Shown here piece by piece: positions 58,290 through 64,000 of a stretch of 64,000 bases of DNA. The DNA is from Pseudorhodoferax sp047601025 (GTDB lineage: Bacteria > Pseudomonadota > Gammaproteobacteria > Burkholderiales > Burkholderiaceae_C). The stretch spans positions 248,001 through 312,000 of the forward strand of contig NZ_JASGJZ010000001.1 in assembly GCF_047601025.1 (NCBI RefSeq), given 5' to 3'. Each line of letters starts with the position of its first letter. Position 1 is the stretch's first letter. The notes under the pieces were generated by a model. That model made no database searches and was not told the origin of the DNA. It saw only the letters and a program-made list of their open reading frames with translations. The translations under genes and the position numbers were made by a program.

Positions 58290-59285
58290 TTGAAAGTCTT
58301 CATAAGTTGGAGCGGAGATCGGAGCCACGCGCTTGCCGACGCGCTTCATGATTGGATGCCGCTGGTACTCCACTACGTCGAGCCGTGGTTGTCACAGGCG
58401 GATATCGAAGCTGGCCAACGCTGGGCTGACCAAGTAGCTAAGGAACTTGAAGCCTGCAACTTCGGCATTTTGTGCATCACACGCGAGAACGTGGGATCGC
58501 CTTGGGTTCTGTTTGAAGCCGGTGCGTTGGCGAAGTCAATGCAGGGCAGCCGAGTCATACCGCTGCTGCTCGGCTTGGAGTTTCGAGACATCACCGGGCC
58601 ATTAGCCCAATTTCAAGCAAAGAAGATCGACCGAACCGGATTGCTCGAAGTCATCCAGTCACTCAATCAGTCCTCGCAGCACCCTGTACCGGAGGCGCGG
58701 GTAAAACAGCTTTTCGATGCTTTGTGGCCAGAACTTGAGAAGAAGGTTACGGCCATTCCGAACCTAGCCACTCCAGCCAAACATGCTCGGCCTCAGCCAG
58801 AGATTCTGGAAGAATTGGTGGCAAGTGTTCGAACCTTAGACGGTAAGTTCCGTGAAATCACGGAAGACGGGCCTCGCGCGCTGCGACATCGGGGGCGTAG
58901 GTTTCATCCGATGATGGTTCACGAGATCATCCGATCCCTCGGTTCGAAGCGCGGCGACCCTGTAGCCTTGTTAATTGTCGCCAGTATGTTTCGTGAAGAG
59001 ATGCCTTGGATGTATGAACTCGGTATGGAGGCGTATCGACTCTCCAAGGACGGCAGCCCTGAAGAGGCTACTGCGGCTCGCCGACGGTTCCTTCGGGCCG
59101 CAGACCTCATGAGGCGTGGACCATTCGGACCCGAGGATTTCGGATTCGACACGAAGATGATACATATGATGATCCGAGACTTGGATCATCTTCTCAATTT
59201 CGAGCCTGAACCTGAAACTGACCCCGCGGCGTCAGAACCTGCCTGGTCTCGGTTGCAGCGCAACAAAATCGAAAAGTCGGAGTAG
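58290..59285 (+). CDS. TIR-domain protein in an integron cassette
   Basis: 331 residues from TTG 58290 with CGGGAGGG just upstream. The N-terminal TIR domain is clear: KVFISWSGDRSHALADALHD, WLSQADIEAGQRWADQV and SPWVLFEAGALAK, where Glu is the expected catalytic NADase residue. After residue 150 a Pro-rich linker leads to a helical C-terminal domain (HPMMVHEIIRSLGS, MFREEMPWMYELGMEAYRLS) of unknown type. Bacterial TIR proteins often deplete NAD+ in anti-phage defence. Here it is alone in a cassette starting TTAGGCGTC. Defence function is inference. Confidence 0.85.
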   Translation: MKVFISWSGDRSHALADALHDWMPLVLHYVEPWLSQADIEAGQRWADQVAKELEACNFGILCITRENVGSPWVLFEAGALAKSMQGSRVIPLLLGLEFRDITGPLAQFQAKKIDRTGLLEVIQSLNQSSQHPVPEARVKQLFDALWPELEKKVTAIPNLATPAKHARPQPEILEELVASVRTLDGKFREITEDGPRALRHRGRRFHPMMVHEIIRSLGSKRGDPVALLIVASMFREEMPWMYELGMEAYRLSKDGSPEEATAARRRFLRAADLMRRGPFGPEDFGFDTKMIHMMIRDLDHLLNFEPEPETDPAASEPAWSRLQRNKIEKSE

Positions 59286-59289
59286 CGTG

Positions 59290-59421
59290 TTGACGCCTCT
59301 CTACAGGAACTTCCCACTCAGTCAACACCACCTCATAGGTTTTCTTCCTGATCAACGGTATTCATATTCATTGACCGCTGACGCACGATGAAGCCACAAG
59401 CTACCGCAAAAGGACAGACTG
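59290..59421. repeat. IS1111-type end relic inserted in the TIR cassette's attC
   Basis: TTGACGCCT (59290-59298) complements the TIR cassette start at 58253 and is the beginning of its attC. CTCTACAGGAACTTCCCACT follows at once and starts a 123-base near-copy of 56329-56451. No transposase follows, so only an IS end remains, with the rest of the attC lost. Confidence 0.75.
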
Positions 59422-59770
59422 TCGTTTGAAAAAATCTGGAATGAATCACAAGGCCCAGGCCGATGAAAATGGTGGCCAGGCAGAGTTTTGGCTCAAATTG
59501 AGCATTTGTGTTTTTGGGCAAGCCTGGCGCTTCTAGTCATTGCCGTGCTGGCGTCAAGAAAAGTACTGGCCTGGATAACCAACTCTTAATTGGAAAATCG
59601 AGTTTTTCCAATCCTCACCTCCCACGCCACCAACCGCGCGAGTCTTCCGTAGAGGATTCGACAAGCGGGCTTGCACGACGAGTTCTTCGCCGTCCTATTA
59701 CTGGCCGGAGAGTTGCTGCTGCCGGATCACGGCACTACGATTGATACCCAGCCAGCAAAGAATGGAGCGA
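59422..59770. other. gene-free stretch between IS relic and degenerate attC
   Basis: About 350 bases of mixed composition, no gene supported on either strand. Probably scrambled cassette and IS debris. Confidence 0.4.
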
Positions 59771-59830
59771 CCCCATAATTCATTCAAGCCAACGCTGCTT
59801 CGCAGCGCGGATAGATTCAAGCACCGAGCA
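59771..59830 (+). other. degenerate attC
   Basis: AATTCATTCAAGCC followed by AACGCTGCTTCGCAGCG matches the left arm and stem of the complete attC at 58199, but the outer cores GTTRRRY and RYYYAAC are replaced on both sides. It is a decayed site before the fourth cassette-like ORF. Confidence 0.65.
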
Positions 59831-59838
59831 ACACAAGA

Positions 59839-60276
59839 ATGTCTTCACCCCTCCTGGCATCCCTTCCAGTGGAGTTCGGCAATGCCGGTTCCGCTGCCAC
59901 CAACGGAACCGGCTGGTTCATCGGGTTCAGTGATTGGAGCAAGTCGGCACCCCACGATCTGCGGCACATGCCCAAGGATCTTGCATCCTCGAATCTGTGC
60001 GTCAAATGGTATGCACATCCAGCAGGCGATCCGAATGGCGAAGAGAAGCCCGTGAGTACTGGCCGCACGATCTCCCTGTTGGTCTCCACGCAGAGCCGGT
60101 TCCGACTCGACTTCAGTGCGGATCCCTCATTCGCGCCAAGCGCCACGCTCACATATTGGCTGAAGCACGCCGGCGACTATGCCATCTGGGGGGCCGGTAT
60201 CTACCATCGCGCGTTCGGCCATGAGCCGGCGACCATTCTCACCGTCCGCTGGGAGCCGGGGCGAAGTACAGCCTGA
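59839..60276 (+). CDS. unknown cassette-type protein
   Basis: 145 residues. NGTGWFIGFSDWSKSAPHDL, LCVKWYAHPAGDPNGEE and ATLTYWLKHAGDYAIWGAGI suggest a compact beta-rich soluble protein with many Trp. No family name can be given. It starts nine bases after a degenerate attC, so it is probably the last cassette of the array; no attC follows it, and high GC content resumes within its 3' end. Confidence 0.7.
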   Translation: MSSPLLASLPVEFGNAGSAATNGTGWFIGFSDWSKSAPHDLRHMPKDLASSNLCVKWYAHPAGDPNGEEKPVSTGRTISLLVSTQSRFRLDFSADPSFAPSATLTYWLKHAGDYAIWGAGIYHRAFGHEPATILTVRWEPGRSTA

Positions 60277-60470
60277 CTCGGCACGCGGCGGGCGGATCGC
60301 CGCGCCGGTGCAATGCCGCGGCCTTGCGTGGGGCATCTCATCGGATCAGATGGATACGCGTGCGCGCCCCTATCGGCAGCGGGTGTTTCTACCACCTCCC
60401 GGTCTCCACGGCTTCCTGCCGCAGCCGGCGCAACCGCCCCGACAATCGCCATCCACTTCTGGAGAGCGCC

Positions 60471-60854
60471 ATGCGCGAATCTTCCCCGCGGGGTGCTGCC
60501 GTCCGCTTCGGCCGGATGGCCCCGACGGTATCTGTCTCGGACATGGCGAAGGCCATCGATTTCTATGGTTCCATCCTCGGGTTCACGAAGGTCTTCGAGA
60601 ACGGCAACCCGGTGGGATTCGCCATCCTCCAGAAGGACGGGGCCGAACTGCATCTCGCCCTGCACCGGGGCCACCAGGCCAGCGCGTGCAACGTGGCGCA
60701 CCTGATGGTGGAAGATGCCGCCGCGCTGTACGACCATCTAGCGCGGAGCAAGGTGCGGATCATCAAGACGATGCGCGATGCGGACTTCGGCCTGCGGTGC
60801 TTCGTCTTCGCCGATCCGGACGGGAACCGGATCGACGTCGGCCAAGGCCTGTAG
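60471..60854 (+). CDS. VOC-family (glyoxalase/bleomycin-resistance-like) protein
   Basis: 127 residues; ATG 60471 with GGAGAG upstream. APTVSVSDMAKAIDFYGSIL, GFTKVFENGNPVGFAILQKD, ELHLALHR and FVFADPDGNRIDVGQ give the two beta-alpha-beta-beta-beta repeats of the vicinal-oxygen-chelate fold. Metal-ligand positions include His in LHLALH and Asp/Glu near the end. Members bind bleomycin-like drugs or act as small-molecule enzymes. No attC flanks it, so it seems chromosomal. Confidence 0.83.
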   Translation: MRESSPRGAAVRFGRMAPTVSVSDMAKAIDFYGSILGFTKVFENGNPVGFAILQKDGAELHLALHRGHQASACNVAHLMVEDAAALYDHLARSKVRIIKTMRDADFGLRCFVFADPDGNRIDVGQGL

Positions 60855-60898
60855 CAGCGCCGACCGCCCCCTCCTCCTCCAGCCCGAGCCACCATCCG

Positions 60899-61696
60899 AT
60901 GCAGCGACGCTCCCCGGCCTTCCTCCATGCGCTGGCCGTCTCGCGGGTCCGGCAGCGGCTGCTCGACCATGCGTTCCCGCGCGCGCAGATGACGCTGATC
61001 TCGGCGCTGACCGGGGGCTTCGGGCTGCTGAGCTCCTTCGCGCTGCTCCAGCTCGGGCTGGACAGCATGACCGTCCGCTACCCGCTGGCGGTCGGCTGCG
61101 CCTACCTGTTCTTCCTGTTCCTCATCTGGCTCTGGCTGCGCACCAACGCTGCGGACTACGCCGGCGCGGCCGATCTCCTGCCGGGTTCCGGCAGCCCGGG
61201 CGGCGGCGGGACGGCCGCGGCGCCGGCGTTCCGCAGCGGCGCGGGCGGCGACTTCGGCGGCGGCGGCGCGGCGGCCTCCTTCGATGCGCCGGCCGGTGTG
61301 GCCGATGCCGCCGTTCCCGCACCCGCGGACGCCGGCTCGCCCATCGGGGATGCGCTCGGCGCGGCCGCCGATGCGGACGAGTTCGCGGTGCCGCTCGCGG
61401 CCCTGGCGCTGGCGGCCGGCCTCGCCGTCGCGTCGTTCTACGTCATCTACATCGCGCCGCTCGTCTTCGCGGAAGTCCTCGTGGATGGCGCACTCTCCTA
61501 TGCGCTGTTCCGCTACCTGCGCGGCCGCGATCCCCGGCACTGGCTGGCCAGCGCGGTCCGGCGCACCGCGGTGCCGTTCGCCGCCACGGCGGTCTTCGTC
61601 GCCCTCCTCGGCGCCGGCCTGTCGGCCTATGCGCCGGGCGCCAGTTCCATCGGGCAGGTGTTCGGGCACGCCGGCGCCACGGGGCCGGCGCGGTGA
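60899..61696 (+). CDS. membrane protein with Gly/Ala-rich loop
   Basis: 265 residues. Hydrophobic helices occur at MTLISALTGGFGLLSSFALL, LAVGCAYLFFLFLIWLWL, LAALALAAGLAVASFYVIYIAPLV and VPFAATAVFVALLGAGLSAY. A long low-complexity loop (SGSPGGGGTAAAP, GAGGDFGGGGAAASF) separates helix pairs. No family recognised. It starts 44 bases after the VOC gene and may be co-transcribed. Inner-membrane location is expected; function unknown. Confidence 0.68.
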   Translation: MQRRSPAFLHALAVSRVRQRLLDHAFPRAQMTLISALTGGFGLLSSFALLQLGLDSMTVRYPLAVGCAYLFFLFLIWLWLRTNAADYAGAADLLPGSGSPGGGGTAAAPAFRSGAGGDFGGGGAAASFDAPAGVADAAVPAPADAGSPIGDALGAAADADEFAVPLAALALAAGLAVASFYVIYIAPLVFAEVLVDGALSYALFRYLRGRDPRHWLASAVRRTAVPFAATAVFVALLGAGLSAYAPGASSIGQVFGHAGATGPAR

Positions 61697-61814
61697 CGCC
61701 GGACCGGTCGCTGGCGCCCGTCGCCGCCCATGCAGCGGGCCGGGCGGACCTGCACGGCCCCGCCTGATCAGTGAGCGCGTGACGGCGGCGGCGCCGCCGG
61801 CACGGGATGCGCCC

Positions 61815-62816
61815 TCACTTCGGCAACTGGTCGGCGCGCCGCTTCAGGTCCACGGCGCGCTGGCGTTCGAGGCGGGCGCCGCTGTTGCCGGGGTCGATCG
61901 CCAGCACCCTGTCCCATGCGGCGATGGCGCCGTCCAGGTCCTGCCGCGCGAACGCGGTGCGCGCCTCCAGGCCGTGGCGCTCCACCAGGCGCCGGCGCAG
62001 CGCGTCGGCACGCGCCTGGGCGCCGGGCTGTTCCAGGCCGGCGGCGCGCTGGTACTCGGCCAGCGCCTGCTCCGGCCGGCCGGCGCGCTCGGCCGCCTCG
62101 GCGCTGCGCATCGCGCGCTCGCCGGGCGTGGGTTCCGGCGGCGGAGGGGGCGGCGGTGGCGGCTCGGGCGGCGGGGCCGGCACCGGCGGGGGCTCCGGAA
62201 CGGGCACGGGCACCGGCACCGGCGCAGGCGGCGGATGCTGCGGCGCAGGCGCAGGCGGCACGGGCTTCGGCGGCGGCGCGGGAACGGGCGGCGCCGTGCG
62301 CGGCTTGCCCGGGATGCGCAGCACCTGTCCGCCGCTAAGCTGGCGCGGCACCTTGATGCCGTTGTAGCGCGCCAGGATGTAGAAGGCGTAGATGTCGCCC
62401 AGGAAGTTGCCGGCGATGCGCGACAGCGTGTCGCTGGGCCGCACCTGGTAGGGGAAGGACTCGCTGCCCAGCTCCTGCACCGGGTCGACGGTGATCTGGC
62501 GCATCAGGTTCTGGGCGAGCTTGTTGGCGGCGTCCAACTGCAGCGCCCGCTCCAGCTCGGCACGGGCCTCGTCCTCGCGGCCGGCTTCCAGCAACTCGAC
62601 CACGGCCTTCGCGATCTTCTGCGCCTGCGTGCGCTCGGCCACGGTGGCCGGCTGCGGTGGAGGCAGCGCCACGGGCGGCAGCGCGGGCAAGGGCGGCGCC
62701 ACGGCCACCGGCTCCGGCGCGGATGCCGGCGGCTTGGCCGGCCCGGCGCAGGCCGCCAGCAGCGCCAGCGCCACGGCGGCAGGGACGGTACGCAGCAACG
62801 GGGAAGGCGGGGCCAT
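61815..62816 (-). CDS. LysM lipoprotein with proline-rich linker and TPR-like end
   Basis: 333 residues. A lipoprotein signal (VALALLAACAGP) is followed by helices (AKAVVELLEAGREDEARAEL), a LysM domain (YQVRPSDTLSRIAGNFLGDI, LARYNGIKVPRQLSGGQVLR), a roughly 60-residue Pro-rich linker (repeated PVPVPVPEPPP) and TPR-like helices (AERAGRPEQALAEYQRAAGL). It should bind peptidoglycan from the outer or inner membrane. It is divergent from the HEAT gene. LysM/TPR lipoproteins occur in T6SS clusters of this group, possibly as wall anchors. Confidence 0.82.
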   Translation of the reverse strand: MAPPSPLLRTVPAAVALALLAACAGPAKPPASAPEPVAVAPPLPALPPVALPPPQPATVAERTQAQKIAKAVVELLEAGREDEARAELERALQLDAANKLAQNLMRQITVDPVQELGSESFPYQVRPSDTLSRIAGNFLGDIYAFYILARYNGIKVPRQLSGGQVLRIPGKPRTAPPVPAPPPKPVPPAPAPQHPPPAPVPVPVPVPEPPPVPAPPPEPPPPPPPPPEPTPGERAMRSAEAAERAGRPEQALAEYQRAAGLEQPGAQARADALRRRLVERHGLEARTAFARQDLDGAIAAWDRVLAIDPGNSGARLERQRAVDLKRRADQLPK

Positions 62817-62853
62817 GCCGGCAAGTATGGAAGCCGCCCGCGCTCCGCGCACA

Positions 62854-62895
62854 TGACTTTGGGCATGCGCGCCGCGGCCCGGCGCGGCGCAGCAT
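62854..62895 (+). promoter_or_regulatory. T6SS-regulon bipartite promoter motif, copy 7 (HEAT gene)
   Basis: TGACTTTGG starts at 62854; CAGCAT at 62890-62895, the same hexamer as copy 6 and at the same spacing. The HEAT-gene ATG is 15 bases downstream. Confidence 0.62.
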
Positions 62896-62909
62896 GGCAG
62901 CCGACCGCC

Positions 62910-64000
62910 ATGCACGCCGAAACCGGATCCTTCTTCTCCACTGCCGCGCCCGCCCCCGCGCCGCCACCGCCGGCGCGCGCGCCGCTGCAGCGCCCGCCGA
63001 TCCCGGCCATCGTGCAGCAGCACGCGGAAGAGGCCGCCCACCTGCGCCACGTGCGCAGCGTGCTGCTGCGCGCGCCCCACGTGCGGCTGCTGCAGCTGCA
63101 GCGGCTGGACGACCGGATCGAGGCGCACCTGGACGGCCTGGCCGTGGCCGGCGCCTACGGCCTGGCGCGCGCGCAGGCCGCGCTGGAACGGCTGGGCTGC
63201 GGCGAGGTCTTCGCGGCGCTGGCGGCCGCGCTGGCGGCGCGCGACACGGCCCTGCAGCAACAGCTGCTGGCGCTGGCACCGGCCGCGCCCGAGGCCTGGC
63301 GCGGCGTGGTCTCGGCCTTCGGCTGGTCCACGCCCGGCCTGCTGCGCGACGCCGTGCGCTCGCTGCTCGCGGCGCCGGCCGACTGGCAGCGCGCGCTCGG
63401 CCTGGAAGCCTGCCGCCTGCACCGCGTGGACCCGGGTCCGCCACTGGCCGCCGCCCTGCGCAGCACATCGCCGCTGCTGCGCCAGGCCGCGGTGCGCTGC
63501 GCCGCCGAGCTCGGCCGGCACGCGCTGGCGCCGCTGGTGCTGGCCGCGCTGCCCGAGGCCGAGCAGGCCGGCGCCCTGCCCCTGGCCGCGCATGCAGCCC
63601 ACGCCGCCTGCCTGCTGGGCGACCGCGGCGCAGCGCTGCAGGCGGTCGAGCGCCTGGCCTTCGCCACGCCGGCGGCCTGCGACCGGCTGCGCCCGCTGGC
63701 GGTGCAGCTGCTGCCGCCCGCACGCACGCGCGAGCACCTGCGCGGCTTCGCCCAGGCCGGCGGCGGCGCGCTGCGCGAGGCCGTCCGCACGGTCGGCTGG
63801 CTCGGCGACCCGGCCTTCGTGCCCTGGCTGCTCGAACGCATGGCCGACCCGCGGCTGGCGCGCGTGGCCGGCGAGGCCTTCAGCGCCATCACCGGCGCCG
63901 ACCTCGCGGCGCTGGACCTGGAGGGGGCGCAGCCCGAGGGCTTCGCCGCCGGCCCCAGCGACGACCCGGACGACGAGGACGTCGCGCTCGACGACGACGA
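62910..64000 (+). CDS. HEAT-repeat protein of the T6SS-associated TIGR02270 type (3' end outside window)
   Basis: At least 363 codons, open at the window edge. After a Pro/Ala-rich start, IPAIVQQHAEEAAHLRHVRS and LLQLQRLDDRIEAHLDGLAV are typical of TIGR02270. Helical HEAT-like repeats follow (LLRQAAVRCAAELGRHALAP, LREAVRTVGWLGDPAFVPWL, AGEAFSAITGADL). Members are found in T6SS cargo clusters before DUF2169 genes, so more T6SS genes probably follow to the right. The regulon motif 15 bases upstream supports that link. Confidence 0.82.
   Translation, partial: MHAETGSFFSTAAPAPAPPPPARAPLQRPPIPAIVQQHAEEAAHLRHVRSVLLRAPHVRLLQLQRLDDRIEAHLDGLAVAGAYGLARAQAALERLGCGEVFAALAAALAARDTALQQQLLALAPAAPEAWRGVVSAFGWSTPGLLRDAVRSLLAAPADWQRALGLEACRLHRVDPGPPLAAALRSTSPLLRQAAVRCAAELGRHALAPLVLAALPEAEQAGALPLAAHAAHAACLLGDRGAALQAVERLAFATPAACDRLRPLAVQLLPPARTREHLRGFAQAGGGALREAVRTVGWLGDPAFVPWLLERMADPRLARVAGEAFSAITGADLAALDLEGAQPEGFAAGPSDDPDDEDVALDDD

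Overview
The window is a very GC-rich chromosomal segment. Codon use, T6SS gene types and accessory proteins suggest a betaproteobacterium of the order Burkholderiales (Comamonadaceae/Sphaerotilaceae-like). This is inference; no rRNA or tRNA gene is present to anchor it.

Left end (1-11.2 kb): a minus-strand two-gene conflict module, a DUF4062 protein overlapping a large ParA-like/TIR-like/STAND/membrane/WD40 protein cut by the window edge. Then come plus-strand housekeeping-type genes: a CNB-CBS-DUF294 protein, a DnaQ-like exonuclease and a patatin in an overlapping operon, a MetE-C-like protein, and a cardiolipin-synthase-like protein. An IS3 orfA remnant separates them from the next block.

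T6SS block (11.5-31.7 kb): tssA-tssB-tssC-hcp-hcp2-tssE-tssF-tssG-clpV is followed by a muramidase effector with two exported candidate immunity proteins, one LprI-like. A second unit is vgrG-DUF6484-DUF2169-ketosynthase-like-DUF4150(PAAR-like)-HNH-like effector-SUKH-DUF3396. The membrane-complex genes tssJ, tssK, tssL and tssM are not in the window.

Accessory block (31.8-48 kb): decayed and intact toxin-antitoxin loci (two BrnTA copies with broken toxins, HigA, VapBC, a VapC relic, FitAB), REP-type transposase relics, a RoxA-like diheme cytochrome/DUF4331/TPR operon, a metzincin-type protease, and other singletons.

Second T6SS-linked block (49-53.1 kb and 61.8-64 kb): GNAT protein, Ser/Thr kinase with a C-terminal HAMP, LysM-deacetylase lipoprotein, TPR lipoprotein, LysM lipoprotein and a HEAT-type protein.

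An AT-richer island (53.1-60.3 kb) splits that block. It is a chromosomal integron cassette array without a visible integrase: a two-gene unknown cassette, a small orphan cassette, a TIR-domain cassette and a fourth unknown ORF. An IS110/IS1111-type element sits inside one attC, and a 123-bp copy of its end sits in another.

The main regulatory signal is a bipartite motif, TGACTTT(C/G)G followed exactly 29 bases after TGACTTT by a -10-like hexamer. It precedes seven transcription units in the right orientation: tssA, vgrG, the orphan at 40890, the metzincin, the GNAT gene, the kinase and the HEAT gene. It looks like a shared promoter of a T6SS regulon and ties together genes scattered over 51 kb.
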